A stretch of 64,000 bases of DNA from Sedimentibacter sp. Lineage in GTDB: Bacteria; Bacillota; Clostridia; Tissierellales; Sedimentibacteraceae. Below are positions 26,337 through 36,299 of this stretch, one piece after another. The position numbers and the translations under genes were made by a program. The first letter of the stretch is position 1, and each line of letters starts with the position of its first letter. The notes under the pieces were generated by a model. It saw nothing but the letters and a program-made list of their open reading frames with translations, was not told the DNA's origin and did not search any database. The stretch spans positions 1 through 64,000 of the forward strand of contig JAHDLA010000022.1 in NCBI GenBank assembly GCA_018436705.1, in the 5' to 3' direction.

Positions 26337-27704
26337 TTACATTCTTTTTGCTGCATCATATGCAAGATCTGAACGCATGCATTCTGTCGTTAGCATTGTA
26401 AGCTGAAAGCACAGAGGACTTCCTTTCATTTTTTCCGATGCATAGCTTAATCCGTTGGTCTTTTCATCCAGCAGAGGATTATCAATTTGCTGAGGGTCTC
26501 CCAGCAAGACAACCTTTGTTCCTTTGCCAACTCTTGTAACGATTCCTTTTATCTGTTTAGGAGTGAGGTTTTGAGCCTCGTCTATTATGAGATAGGTGTA
26601 TGATATGGAACGGCCTCTTATAAAGTTCATTGCTTCCGCGGTTATGATGCCACGATCAAAGAGCTCGTCAATCTTGTCCCTCAGTTCATTTTCATTTTTG
26701 TATCTTTCTTTTTCGCTGAGATCCACAAGAATTTCCAAGTTATCAATAATTGGACGAAGTAATGGTGCTATTTTTTCCTGCTCTGTTCCTGGCAAAAATC
26801 CTATTTCTTCATCAAACTGCACATTAGGACGTGTGATAAGTATCTTTCTGTATATTCTGCTTTCGGGTTCAAGAGTCTGCTGTAAGCCGGCAGCCAATGA
26901 ATAAAATGTCTTTGCTGTTCCAGCGGCACCTTTGACAATAACCAATGGAGCCATATCGGCATCCTGCATTAATGCTTCCTGCAAAAAGCGCTGCCCCACA
27001 TTTTTGGGTTTTACGCCAAAGGGTTCTGCATTCAAATTTTTCAACGGTACTACTTTATTTCCGTCATATCTGCCGAGCATTGTTTTCTTTTCGTTTAGAT
27101 CAGAATGAATAATCAAAAACTGGTTGTATTCCGGATTTACGGAAACTTTAGATTCATGGTCTATTGTATATATGTTTTCAAGGCTGAGCCCATTTTCCTT
27201 GAATTCGTTCATTTTCAAATCGGGTGCATATACATCAATTCTTCCTGTATATTGTTCTTCATAGGTTGGGGATTGCTCTGTTGTGAAATCTTCTGCCGAA
27301 ATTTCCAGCAGCTGAGATTTTAATCTTACAATTATGTCCTTAGTTACAAGTGTCACCTGCTCGCCTCGATTCATTAACCCTTTGCATACCTTTAATATTC
27401 TATTGTCATTAGATTCGTATTTAAAACCGTGAGGCAGTTCGACAGATGCAAAATTCGGCTCTATTTTGATAATTCCTCCTGAGCCGATTGGCACACCTTC
27501 ATATAAATTGCCTTTTTGCCTGAGGCGCTCCAAAAATCTAATAGACTGTCTTGCATTGGCTCCGCGGTCTCCATCATCGCTCTTGAGTTTGTCAAGTTCT
27601 TCCAATACGGCAATTGGAAGGACAACTTTGTTATCTTCGAATGACTGAAGTGCGTAAGGTGATTGGATAAGTACATTGGTGTCAAGAACATAAGTTTTTT
27701 GCAT
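26337..27704 (-). CDS. phoH: PIN domain-PhoH ATPase fusion
   Basis: The N-terminal PIN nuclease domain starts YVLDTNVLIQ and includes LEELDKLK (acidic metal ligands), within about residues 1-150. The C-terminal PhoH helicase-like ATPase has Walker A KGAAGTAKT and Walker B YLIIDEAQN, followed by the LLGDPQQIDNP motif. At 455 residues it matches YlaK-type PhoH2 proteins, which unwind and cut RNA in characterised relatives. It is a single leftward gene with GGAGG upstream. Confidence 0.92.
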   Translation of the reverse strand: MQKTYVLDTNVLIQSPYALQSFEDNKVVLPIAVLEELDKLKSDDGDRGANARQSIRFLERLRQKGNLYEGVPIGSGGIIKIEPNFASVELPHGFKYESNDNRILKVCKGLMNRGEQVTLVTKDIIVRLKSQLLEISAEDFTTEQSPTYEEQYTGRIDVYAPDLKMNEFKENGLSLENIYTIDHESKVSVNPEYNQFLIIHSDLNEKKTMLGRYDGNKVVPLKNLNAEPFGVKPKNVGQRFLQEALMQDADMAPLVIVKGAAGTAKTFYSLAAGLQQTLEPESRIYRKILITRPNVQFDEEIGFLPGTEQEKIAPLLRPIIDNLEILVDLSEKERYKNENELRDKIDELFDRGIITAEAMNFIRGRSISYTYLIIDEAQNLTPKQIKGIVTRVGKGTKVVLLGDPQQIDNPLLDEKTNGLSYASEKMKGSPLCFQLTMLTTECMRSDLAYDAAKRM

Positions 27705-27868
27705 AGAAAACCTCCAAAATTATTTTTATTTTGAGTCTCTACTTACGATTTTACAGTATAAATGTGTAAAAAAAACATACTGATTGTAAAATAATACTTG
27801 ATAATACCGTGCTTCCAACGCATAAGCTATCAATAAATGTATATTGTTTTTAAAAAGCAATTTATTCC

Positions 27869-27897
27869 TTGACTTTGTCTGCGTTTTAATATATCAT
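27869..27897 (+). promoter_or_regulatory. Promoter of the ileS T-box leader
   Basis: TTGACT and TATCAT are separated by 17 bases; the leader RNA begins just downstream. Confidence 0.65.
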
Positions 27898-27904
27898 TAT
27901 ACAG

Positions 27905-28147
27905 AAATAAATAAATAAAGGCAGTGATTGGAACAGTAGGCGCAGAGCGGTCTATAAGAGATATAATCGAGTGGTGAAAGATTATAATTCCAAATGTGTT
28001 GAAGATCATCCATGAGCTTGATTTCTGAAACTAAGTAAGAAATTACGTATAAATGCGTTAAATTTTTGAGCGACATATTTAGTGTATTTATATGTAATTT
28101 GGGTGGTACCGCGGATTTCGTCCCATGTCTTAAGACATGGGATTTTT
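27905..28147 (+). promoter_or_regulatory. T-box leader, isoleucine-type
   Basis: The T-box core GGGTGGTACCGCGG (28101-28114) is followed by the terminator stem TCCCATGTCTT/AAGACATGGGA and five T residues. In Stem I a TGGA/TCCA helix with an ACAGTA loop-E strand presents ATC (28005-28007) before an A, laid out as in the other T-box of this window. ATC is an Ile codon, and ileS follows, so uncharged tRNA-Ile should induce the synthetase. Confidence 0.92.
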
Positions 28148-28271
28148 ATATTGGACAGAGATTAATCTGTTTTGTCGGTTAATCTGCGGCAAACCGCTTT
28201 TACAGCAGAATTAAGACAGGATATATGTGACAATCAAACCGAATTATTATATTAAATAGCAGGAGGGAAAA

Positions 28272-31200
28272 ATGAAGCAATTTAAAGATATCTCAAAAGC
28301 CGATTATAAACAGACAGAGCAAGAAATATCAAAATATTGGGATGAGATAAACTTGCTCAAGCAAAGCGTTGAGACAAGAAATGATAAAGAACCGTTTATA
28401 TTTTATGAGGGTCCGCCGACAGCTAACGGCAAACCAGGAATTCATCATGTTATAGCAAGAACTCTGAAAGATTCCGTATGCAGGTTCAAAACAATGGAAG
28501 GTTACCAGGTAAACAGAAAAGCAGGATGGGATACACATGGATTGCCTGTTGAAATTGAAGTTGAAAAACAGCTGGGACTAAAAGATAAGACAGATATCGA
28601 ACAATATGGAATAGATAAGTTTAACGAAAAGTGCCGCCATTCAGTCTTTACTTATGAGGCGCTGTGGCGAGAAATGACAAAGAGGATGGCATATCTTATA
28701 GATCTTGATCATCCGTATATAACCCTTGAGAACGACTATATTGAATCCGAGTGGTGGATACTCAACAACATATTCAAACAGGGACTTATGTATGAAGGCC
28801 ACAAAATTCTTCCATACTGCCCGAGATGCGGAACCGGTCTTGCTTCACATGAGGTTGCTCAGGGTTACGAAGAAATAAAGACTATGACTGCATATGCAAA
28901 ATTCAAGAAAAAAGGCGCAGATGAATACTTCCTTGCATGGACAACAACTCCATGGACGCTATTATCAAATGTTTCGCTGACAGTACACCCTGATGTGGAA
29001 TATTTGAAAATTAAAATAAAAGACACGGAAGATGCTAAGGGAGAAGTTTTCTATATTGCTAAATCGTTGGTTGATAAAGTAATTTCCGAAGAGTACGAAG
29101 TACTTGAAGAAATGAAGGGCAAAGATTTGGAATTCATGGAATATGAGCAGCTCATGCCTTATGTTGAAATACCTTCAGGTAAAAAAGCATTCTTTGTAAC
29201 ATGTGCAGATTACGTCACTACCGAAGACGGAACAGGTATTGTTCATACAGCTCCTGCGTTTGGTGAAGATGACTACAATACTGGAAGCAGATACAATCTT
29301 CCGGTTATAAATCCTGTTGACGACACAGGAAGATTCAGAGGAACACCATGGTCAGAAATGTTCGTAATGGATGCTGATAAGCCTATATTAAAATGGCTGA
29401 AGGAAAACGGAAAACTGTATAAAAAAGAACAGGTTCTCCATAACTACCCACACTGCTGGAGATGCCACACACCGTTACTTTACTATGCAAGACCAAGCTG
29501 GTACATCCAGATGACAAAACTGAAAGACAAATTAATAGAAAACAACAATTCTGTGGAATGGTATCCTGAGTTTGTTGGCGAAAAGAGATTTGGCAACTGG
29601 CTTGAAAACCTAAATGACTGGGCTATTTCAAGAAGCCGTTACTGGGGAACTCCGTTACCATTATGGAGATGCGAATGCGGTCATGTAGAAAGCATAGGCT
29701 CAAGGAAAGAATTAGCTGAAAAAGCAGTTGAAGAAATAGATGAAAAAACAATTGAGTTGCACAGACCATACGTTGATGATGTGCACATTGTCTGCCCAAA
29801 ATGCGGCAAGCATATGACCCGAGTAAAGGATGTAATAGACTGCTGGTTTGATTCAGGAGCAATGCCTTATGCACAATGGCACTATCCATTTGAAAACAAG
29901 GATGAATTTGATAATTTATTCCCTGCGGATTTCATATGTGAGGGAATTGACCAGACAAGAGGCTGGTTCTATTCATTAATAGCAATCTCAACATTTGTTA
30001 TGGGAAAATCACCATATAAGAGAGTGCTGGTTAATGATTTGATACTTGACAAATACGGCAAAAAAATGTCTAAATCAAGAGGAAATACAGTTAATCCGTT
30101 TGATCTGTTTGATAAATACGGTGCAGATGCATTGAGATGGTACCTGCTTTACGTATCTCCTGCATGGGCGCCTACAAGATTTGACGAAGACGGATTAAAA
30201 GAAGTTTTAAGCAAGTATTTCGGAACTATCAAAAACGTATATACGTTCTTTGCACTGTATGCAAATACAGATTCAATAGACCCCAGCAAGTTCTTTGTTG
30301 AGTACAAAGACAGACCGGAGCTGGACAGATGGATAATTTCTAAATTTAACAATTTGGTTAAATATGTTAGAGAAAGCATGAATGCTTACGACCATAACAA
30401 GAGCGTAAGGGCAATTCAGGAGTTTGTGAACGAAGATTTGTCAAACTGGTACATCAGACGTTCGAGAAGAAGATTCTGGGTGACAGAGCTTACAGAGGAT
30501 AAAAAAGCCGTTTACAATACAACATATGAAATATTGGTGGGCGTTGCACAATTAACTGCTCCGTTTGCACCTTATTTATCAGAAGAAATATACAGAAATC
30601 TGACAGGAGAAGTATCTGTTCACATCAGTTACTACCCTGAGGTTCATGAAGAATTAATAGATGAAAATGTTGAAAGGAGAATGGACCTTGTAAAAGATCT
30701 TGTTAAGCTGGGAAGAGCTTCAAGAGAAAATGCAAAGATAAAGGTTAGACAGCCTATACGAAGAATTCATATAGATGGCAAATATCAGCAGCTTATTGAC
30801 GATTTAGTTCCTTTGATCAAGGAGGAGCTCAATGTCAAGGAGGTTGTCTTTGAACACGATTTGAACGAATTCATGGACTTCACATTAAAACCAAATTTCA
30901 AGGTTGCAGGCCCGATGCTTGGGAAAAATGTAAAGGCATTTGCCGCAGCACTGGCAAAAGCTGATTCTTTGGATATAATCACAAAGGTTCAGGCAGGAGA
31001 AAAATGTGAGTTGACGGTTAATGATCAGACTGTGGAACTGAATGATGAAATACTTGATATACGTATTTCAGCAAAGGAAGGCTACGATGTTTCAACCGGA
31101 AATAACCTGTTTACAATTATCGATACTAACCTCACGGAAGAGTTGATAAATGAAGGATATGCCCGCGAGTTCATATCAAAGGTTCAGCAGATGAGAAAGA

Positions 31201-31403
31201 ACAACGGATATGAAATGATGGACAGAATTAAAATATTCTACAACGGCTCGGAAGAAATAATTAAGGCTGTTAATAAGTTTGAAGAATTTATCAAGAGTGA
31301 AACGTTGGCTGACGTAATAGAAAAATCAGAAGACAGCTCTATGGAAGTTCAAAACTTGAATGGTATTGAAACAGGAATGAAACTTGAAAAATTAAATAAA
31401 TAA
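28272..31403 (+). CDS. ileS: Isoleucyl-tRNA synthetase
   Basis: It charges tRNA-Ile. The class I signature HIGH appears as GIHH (about residue 57), preceded by PPTANGKPG, and the KMSKS loop is at about 598-602. The CP1 editing insert carries the WTTTPWTLLSN sequence, and the anticodon-binding and C-terminal domains complete the 1043 residues. The PPTANG and NDWAISRSRYWGTP pattern and length fit the long (archaeal/eukaryote-like, mupirocin-tolerant) branch; that subtype is inferred. AGGAGGG precedes the ATG. It is controlled by its T-box. Confidence 0.97.
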   Translation: MKQFKDISKADYKQTEQEISKYWDEINLLKQSVETRNDKEPFIFYEGPPTANGKPGIHHVIARTLKDSVCRFKTMEGYQVNRKAGWDTHGLPVEIEVEKQLGLKDKTDIEQYGIDKFNEKCRHSVFTYEALWREMTKRMAYLIDLDHPYITLENDYIESEWWILNNIFKQGLMYEGHKILPYCPRCGTGLASHEVAQGYEEIKTMTAYAKFKKKGADEYFLAWTTTPWTLLSNVSLTVHPDVEYLKIKIKDTEDAKGEVFYIAKSLVDKVISEEYEVLEEMKGKDLEFMEYEQLMPYVEIPSGKKAFFVTCADYVTTEDGTGIVHTAPAFGEDDYNTGSRYNLPVINPVDDTGRFRGTPWSEMFVMDADKPILKWLKENGKLYKKEQVLHNYPHCWRCHTPLLYYARPSWYIQMTKLKDKLIENNNSVEWYPEFVGEKRFGNWLENLNDWAISRSRYWGTPLPLWRCECGHVESIGSRKELAEKAVEEIDEKTIELHRPYVDDVHIVCPKCGKHMTRVKDVIDCWFDSGAMPYAQWHYPFENKDEFDNLFPADFICEGIDQTRGWFYSLIAISTFVMGKSPYKRVLVNDLILDKYGKKMSKSRGNTVNPFDLFDKYGADALRWYLLYVSPAWAPTRFDEDGLKEVLSKYFGTIKNVYTFFALYANTDSIDPSKFFVEYKDRPELDRWIISKFNNLVKYVRESMNAYDHNKSVRAIQEFVNEDLSNWYIRRSRRRFWVTELTEDKKAVYNTTYEILVGVAQLTAPFAPYLSEEIYRNLTGEVSVHISYYPEVHEELIDENVERRMDLVKDLVKLGRASRENAKIKVRQPIRRIHIDGKYQQLIDDLVPLIKEELNVKEVVFEHDLNEFMDFTLKPNFKVAGPMLGKNVKAFAAALAKADSLDIITKVQAGEKCELTVNDQTVELNDEILDIRISAKEGYDVSTGNNLFTIIDTNLTEELINEGYAREFISKVQQMRKNNGYEMMDRIKIFYNGSEEIIKAVNKFEEFIKSETLADVIEKSEDSSMEVQNLNGIETGMKLEKLNK

Positions 31404-31420
31404 TATTATTTGTGAGGTAT

Positions 31421-31450
31421 AAACGGTATAGAATTTTGCTATACCGTTTT
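31421..31450 (+). terminator. Terminator of ileS
   Basis: AAACGGTATAG pairs with CTATACCGTTT around a 7-nt loop, with a short T-run. Confidence 0.8.
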
Positions 31451-31560
31451 GCCTGTTTCTGAAAAAAAATTATCTTTTGTGCTGTTTTACAAAGTAACAG
31501 TACAAATTCAACAATGAAAACATTATCCCAAAAAATGTTGAAATTGCAATATTTTTTTCG

Positions 31561-31590
31561 TTGACAACAACTTGCTATGGGTAATATAAT
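31561..31590 (+). promoter_or_regulatory. Promoter of the ptsI unit
   Basis: Consensus TTGACA and TATAAT are separated by 18 bases, 90 bases before the start codon. Confidence 0.8.
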
Positions 31591-31680
31591 AATATAAATT
31601 GGCGAAAATATATCTATAAGAAAATTATCATTTTAAACATACAAAACAGATAATTGTAAAATCTGAAAGGTAGTGATTAG

Positions 31681-33429
31681 ATGAAAGGGTTAGGCGTTTC
31701 ACCGGGTATTGGTATTGGAAAGGCTTTTTTAATAGAGAAAAAAACTATGGATATAAGGAAAATTTATATCTCAGATGTCAAAAAAGAAATTATAAGGCTC
31801 AGAAATGCTGTTGAACAGGGGAAAAAGCAGTTAGACGAATTATTTTTGAAAACCCTCGACGAAGTCGGTGAAAAGGAAGCGCAAATTTTTAAATCCCATG
31901 AAATGATGCTTGAGGACGAATCATTTATTTCAGAAGTAGAGACAAAAATTGAAAGCCAAAAAGTCAACGCTGAATATGCTTTGAACGAAGTATCGATGTA
32001 TTATATAAAGATGTTTGAAAACATTGAGGATGAGTATCTCAGAGAAAGAGCAGAAGACATAAAAGATGTAATGTACAGAGTTATAAAAATTCTTTCTGGT
32101 GTAAAGACTGCAGATTACTCAAAACTTGAAAAAAATTCAATAATCATTGCAAAAGATCTGACCCCTTCAGATACAGCACAGTTTGAAAAGGGTAAAGTGG
32201 CTGCCATGATTACGGAAATGGGGGGCAAGACATCCCATGCTGCCATAATTGCAAGAATACTTGGAATTCCTACAGTAGTAGGGCTCGATAATATAACGGA
32301 AAAAATCAAGGATGAAGATATCGTCGTATGTGACGGGAAAACAGGAAAAGTATTAATTAATCCAAATGATAAACAACTGGATTATTTTACTCAAAAAAAA
32401 TTAAGACTTGAGGAAATTAACAACGAACTGAAAAAGCAAGTCGGCCTGCCTACAGTGTCCGTGGATGGATTTGAGGTTTCACTGTCTGCAAACATTGGAA
32501 CTCCTCACGATGTGGATATGGTTTTGGAAAATGATGCAGAAGGAATCGGACTATTCAGGAGCGAATTCATTTTTATGAACCGTGAATGTCAGCCATCTGA
32601 AGATGAGCAGTTTGAAGAATACAGAGAAGTTCTCCAAAAAATGGGGAATAAGCCCGTAATAATAAGAACTCTTGATATAGGCGGGGACAAAAATGTTCCA
32701 TACATAGATATACCGGCAGAAATGAATCCGTTTTTAGGATATAGAGCTATAAGGCTGTGTCTTGGGAATGTAGATGTTTTCAGAACACAGCTGAGAGCAG
32801 TTTTAAGAGCAAGCATTTATGGAAACGTAAAAATAATGTTTCCTATGATATCAACAATGAAAGAGCTCAAAGATGCTAAAAAAATTCTGGAGAAAGCTAA
32901 GCAGGAGCTTGACAGCGAAGGAATTCCGTACAGCAAAAACATTGAGATAGGAATTATGATTGAAATACCTTCAGCCGCAATTATATCAGATTTGCTGGCT
33001 AGAGAAGTGGATTTTTTCAGTATTGGAACCAATGATCTCATACAGTATACACTGGCGGTTGACAGAATGAATTCAAAACTGTCTCATTTATACAGCCAGT
33101 ACCATCCTGCAATGCTGAGGCTGATAAAGGGAATTATTGATAATGCCCACAAAGCGGGCATATGGGTAGGGATGTGCGGTGAAGCTGCCGGAGATCCAAA
33201 GCTGATACCTATATTTTTGGGTATGGGATTGGATGAGTTCAGCATGAATTCGCCATCAATCCTTAGTTCAAGATATATAATAAGAAATTTAAAGAAAAGT
33301 GAAATGGAAAAAATAGCTGAAGGCACACTGAACATGGAAACAGCAGTTGAGGTGGAGGATTACTTAAGCTGTCTGTTTGCAGATGAAGGTGACTATTTAA
33401 ACAGATGCAGACCAAGGAGAAAGAACTGA
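31681..33429 (+). CDS. ptsI: PTS enzyme I (phosphoenolpyruvate-protein phosphotransferase)
   Basis: It takes phosphate from phosphoenolpyruvate and passes it to HPr. The N-terminal domain has the phospho-histidine motif GGKTSHAA with His186; the C-terminal barrel has FRSEF, the DIGGDKN and LGYRAIR segments, and the active Cys in GMCGEAAGD. At 582 residues it is the normal EI size with no GAF domain, so it is EI and not PtsP. Neither HPr nor an EII lies next to it; these must be elsewhere. It ends with TGATG, overlapping the next start. Confidence 0.92.
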   Translation: MKGLGVSPGIGIGKAFLIEKKTMDIRKIYISDVKKEIIRLRNAVEQGKKQLDELFLKTLDEVGEKEAQIFKSHEMMLEDESFISEVETKIESQKVNAEYALNEVSMYYIKMFENIEDEYLRERAEDIKDVMYRVIKILSGVKTADYSKLEKNSIIIAKDLTPSDTAQFEKGKVAAMITEMGGKTSHAAIIARILGIPTVVGLDNITEKIKDEDIVVCDGKTGKVLINPNDKQLDYFTQKKLRLEEINNELKKQVGLPTVSVDGFEVSLSANIGTPHDVDMVLENDAEGIGLFRSEFIFMNRECQPSEDEQFEEYREVLQKMGNKPVIIRTLDIGGDKNVPYIDIPAEMNPFLGYRAIRLCLGNVDVFRTQLRAVLRASIYGNVKIMFPMISTMKELKDAKKILEKAKQELDSEGIPYSKNIEIGIMIEIPSAAIISDLLAREVDFFSIGTNDLIQYTLAVDRMNSKLSHLYSQYHPAMLRLIKGIIDNAHKAGIWVGMCGEAAGDPKLIPIFLGMGLDEFSMNSPSILSSRYIIRNLKKSEMEKIAEGTLNMETAVEVEDYLSCLFADEGDYLNRCRPRRKN

Positions 33430-34010
33430 TGAGCAAAAAGGTATCAATAGTATTTCACAGCGTATGCGGCAACTGCTATCTTATGGCAAGGGAATTTTAT
33501 GACGAATTTAAAAAGTGTGGTGCTGAAACTCAGATGCTGAGAGTAAAAGATTCCAACTACGCGGAGCTTGCTAAGCAATTTGCGGTGGCAGGGCAGTATA
33601 AGAATGAGATAATGGATATAGAAGAGGCAAAGGCCGAAAAGCTTCTTGACAGTGATATTATAATAATGGGTTCCCCCACATACTACGGAAATGTATCTGG
33701 AGCCATGAAGTGTTTTATGGATTCATTTTCTCCATATTGGATGGAAGCTGCGTTTTGGGGAAAGAAACTATTTGCGTATACGACTGCTGCCACAAGTGAA
33801 GGTGGAGCAGACATGTGCCTAAATGCAATAAATATTTTTGGGCAGCACATGGGAATGATCCCTGTTCCTGTCCCGTCCAATCTATTATCTACACAAAGCT
33901 TTCCGGCATACGGACTGGCACATTATGTGGGCGACTATTCAAATATGAGACCTGGCAGGGATACAGTGCTGGCAATAAAAGAAATGACCGATAGATTAAT
34001 GAACCTATAA
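33429..34010 (+). CDS. Flavodoxin-fold NAD(P)H oxidoreductase (WrbA-like)
   Basis: This 193-residue flavin protein has an FMN-binding start (VSIVFHSVCGNCYLMA), the MGSPTYYGNVSGAMKCFMDSF segment that places the flavin, and a C-terminal GHY-like strand. The family reduces quinones or other small acceptors. A start coupled with the ptsI stop (TGATG) was chosen because AAGGAGAAAG sits in front. It is probably cotranscribed with ptsI. The substrate is unknown. Confidence 0.82.
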   Translation: MSKKVSIVFHSVCGNCYLMAREFYDEFKKCGAETQMLRVKDSNYAELAKQFAVAGQYKNEIMDIEEAKAEKLLDSDIIIMGSPTYYGNVSGAMKCFMDSFSPYWMEAAFWGKKLFAYTTAATSEGGADMCLNAINIFGQHMGMIPVPVPSNLLSTQSFPAYGLAHYVGDYSNMRPGRDTVLAIKEMTDRLMNL

Positions 34011-34070
34011 ACATGCGACTGCCTACGGCGGTCGTTTAACATATAAAAGAATAGAAAGTAGAGGGGCGCT

Positions 34071-34574
34071 ATGAAGTATAAAGTACAGAAAAAACAATTT
34101 GTAAGTAAAAACTGTTTCGTGTGCGGTACAGAAAATGACGAATCGCTGAAAACCAAGTTCTATGAGCTTGAAAATGGTGAGCTCATGTCGATTTCAACCC
34201 CTGCACTCACACACCAAAGTTATCCTGACAGAATGCACGGTGGAGTAATATCAGCAATATTGGATGAAGCTATCGGCAGAGCTATAATGATAGAAGAACC
34301 AGATGCCTGGGGAGTGACTGCAGAGCTCAATATTAAGTATAAAAAGCCCGTACCGCTTGACAGACCCGTAAAATGTGTTGCAAGAATAACAAGAAACACA
34401 AGATTAATATTTGAAGGGACAGGGGAAATAATATTAGAGGATGGAAATATAGCTGCAACAGGGTATGCTAAGTATGTTAAAATGAGCATCAATAAGATTG
34501 TAGACGAAATGGATGCAGACAAATCATTGATAATAGAAGATACAACAAAAGCACCGGACACAGTAGAATATTAA
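34071..34574 (+). CDS. PaaI-like hotdog-fold thioesterase
   Basis: This 167-residue protein contains the hotdog core with the family pattern SYPDRMHGGVISAILDEAIGRA (the HGG catalytic loop and the Asp/Glu of the next helix) and a central strand LNIKYKKPVPL. It probably hydrolyses an acyl-CoA thioester. An N-terminal Cys pair (NCFVCG) is a common feature of this subgroup. GAGGGGCGCT precedes the ATG. It follows the flavodoxin gene after 60 bases. Confidence 0.85.
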   Translation: MKYKVQKKQFVSKNCFVCGTENDESLKTKFYELENGELMSISTPALTHQSYPDRMHGGVISAILDEAIGRAIMIEEPDAWGVTAELNIKYKKPVPLDRPVKCVARITRNTRLIFEGTGEIILEDGNIAATGYAKYVKMSINKIVDEMDADKSLIIEDTTKAPDTVEY

Positions 34575-34667
34575 TAACCGGCGCAATTTACAGATTAGGG
34601 ATTTTGCCTGAAAGGCCGTTTCCATGCTGTAAGGAGATGAAGAGTAAAATACTAACCAGGAGTACAA

Positions 34668-36041
34668 ATGAAAAAGAATGATATAATTGAAGTAACAATC
34701 GATGAAATTAACTTTCCAAACGTAGGTACAGCAGTATACCAAGGTAAAAAGATTAAAATAAAGAATACGCTGCCGGGGCAGAAAGTAAAAGCCAGGATCA
34801 GCAGGACAAGAAAAGACAGGGCTGAGGCAAAAATAGTCGAAGTCATGGACAGAGCAGACTTTGAAACTGATTCCGGCTGCAGTCATTTTACTCTTTGCGG
34901 AGGATGTTCTTATCAGACCGTGCCATATGAAAAACAGCTGGAAATTAAATCAACACAGGTAAAAACCATACTGGACAGAGTGCTGACAGACAGCTATGAT
35001 TTCCTTTCCATAGTTCCAAGCCCCAAGAAAACCGAATATAGAAACAAAATGGAATTCTCATTCGGCGATGAAGTAAAGGATGGACCACTGACGCTTGGAA
35101 TGCACAGGAGAAACAGCTTTCACAGCATTGTGAACACAAGCGGATGTTCCATTGTTGACGAAGATTTTCGACAAATTCTATGTCAAATTCTGGGTTATTT
35201 CCAAGGAAATAGTCAGACCTTCTATCACAAAAGCACCAATATAGGATTTCTAAGGTATTTATTGGTGAGAAAAGCAGAAAAAACAGGACAAATTTTAATA
35301 AACCTTATTACAACTTCACAAAGCTCACTGAATGAAAAAGAATTTGTTGATTTAATACTGAACATTAACCTTAAAGGCACAATAAAGTGCATAGCTCACT
35401 CCATATATGACGGAGTAGCTGACGTTGCAAGAGCAGATGAAATGAGAATACTGTACGGCGAAGACAAAATAGTTGAGGAGCTTCTGGAACTACATTTTAA
35501 CATCTCTTCATTTTCATTCTTCCAGACAAATTCCCTGGGAGCAGAAAAGCTATATTCAATAGTCAGAGATTTCATAGGAACAACTAAAGACAAAACCATT
35601 TTTGACCTCTATTCCGGTACCGGAACCATAGGCCAGATACTTGCGCCAACAGCCAAAAAAGTCATAGGAATAGAAATAGTGGAAGAAGCAGTAGAGAAGG
35701 CAAATGAAAATGCAAAACTAAACAACCTGAACAACTGCACATTCATAGCCGGAGATGTCCTCAAAAAAATAGATGAGCTGGACGACAAGCCTGACATAAT
35801 AGTCCTTGACCCTCCGCGGGAAGGCATCCACCCAAAAGCAATCCAAAAAATAATTGACTACAAACCAGAAACATTTATCTACATATCCTGCAAACCAACC
35901 TCCCTGGAAAAGGATCTGCCCTACTTCCTAGACAGCGGATACAAGGTGGAAAAAGTGCAGTGCGTAGATATGTTCCCGATGACGCCGCACGTAGAAACGA
36001 TAATTCTGATGACGTATTGTGGTTTTGAGGGTGAAAATTAG
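34668..36041 (+). CDS. rlmD: 23S rRNA (uracil-5)-methyltransferase, RlmD type
   Basis: It methylates U1939 or a similar uridine in 23S rRNA. An N-terminal TRAM domain (about 1-60) is followed by the iron-sulfur cysteines C-x5-C-x2-C (CSHFTLCGGC) with a fourth Cys in TSGCSI, the SAM motif DLYSGTGTIG, DPPREG and the catalytic-Cys ISCKP. The end differs from relatives: after HVET the protein runs 13 more residues (IILMTYCGFEGEN) where a short basic tail is usual. The element appears to be inserted here and to supply this new C-terminus. Confidence 0.92.
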   Translation: MKKNDIIEVTIDEINFPNVGTAVYQGKKIKIKNTLPGQKVKARISRTRKDRAEAKIVEVMDRADFETDSGCSHFTLCGGCSYQTVPYEKQLEIKSTQVKTILDRVLTDSYDFLSIVPSPKKTEYRNKMEFSFGDEVKDGPLTLGMHRRNSFHSIVNTSGCSIVDEDFRQILCQILGYFQGNSQTFYHKSTNIGFLRYLLVRKAEKTGQILINLITTSQSSLNEKEFVDLILNINLKGTIKCIAHSIYDGVADVARADEMRILYGEDKIVEELLELHFNISSFSFFQTNSLGAEKLYSIVRDFIGTTKDKTIFDLYSGTGTIGQILAPTAKKVIGIEIVEEAVEKANENAKLNNLNNCTFIAGDVLKKIDELDDKPDIIVLDPPREGIHPKAIQKIIDYKPETFIYISCKPTSLEKDLPYFLDSGYKVEKVQCVDMFPMTPHVETIILMTYCGFEGEN

Positions 36042-36079
36042 GTTTTGGCCACAATATGTTGTGGTTTGAGAGCAAAATT
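36015..36079. repeat. Imperfect direct repeat and palindrome at the element end
   Basis: TATTGTGGTTTTGAGGG (36015 on) recurs as TGTTGTGGTTTGAGAGC (36057 on), both continuing into AAAATT. Between them CCACAATATGTTGTGG (36049-36064) is a perfect palindrome. Their place directly at the junction suggests recombinase or excisionase binding. Confidence 0.55.
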
Positions 36080-36108
36080 CGAGCAAAAAAACGGACAAAA
36101 AACATCAG

Positions 36109-36135
36109 TTTTTGGCCCTCAAAATGGGGCAAAAA
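36109..36135. repeat. Inverted repeat TTTTTGGCCC / GGGGCAAAAA
   Basis: Ten-base arms matching at 9 positions are separated by 7 bases. The T-run is on the outer 5' side, so it is not a normal terminator for rlmD. It may be a protein-binding site of the element end. Confidence 0.5.
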
Positions 36136-36195
36136 TATAGATGACATAGTGTAAATTTAAAAAAATCAACAATTTTAGTAACTGGTTTACTTTAG

Positions 36196-36256
36196 GAGTG
36201 CAAACAACAAAATTACAAGGAGTTTTGAGTGCAAAATTACAACAAGTTTTGCACTC
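36196..36256. repeat. GAGTGCAAA repeats with perfect inverted arms
   Basis: GAGTGCAAA occurs at 36196 and 36227; the second pairs perfectly with TTTTGCACTC (36247-36256) through 10-base arms. The phrase AAATTACAAnnAGTTTTG also occurs twice (about 36210 and 36234). Confidence 0.6.
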
Positions 36257-36299
36257 TTATATTTTGTTTATTTTTCAATAGTTATATAACCTTTTATTA

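Noticed and set aside
27705..27868. Possible extra gene between phoH and the ileS leader
   Set aside because: Only short frames without ribosome sites were seen; the stretch is a promoter region for both directions.
31681..33429. Pyruvate phosphate dikinase or PEP synthase
   Set aside because: The length, the order of domains with the phospho-His domain first and the lack of an ATP-binding domain fit PTS enzyme I.
34524..34886. Long minus-strand frames over the thioesterase and rlmD genes
   Set aside because: They are mirror frames of strongly conserved genes with no ribosome sites and no recognisable domains.
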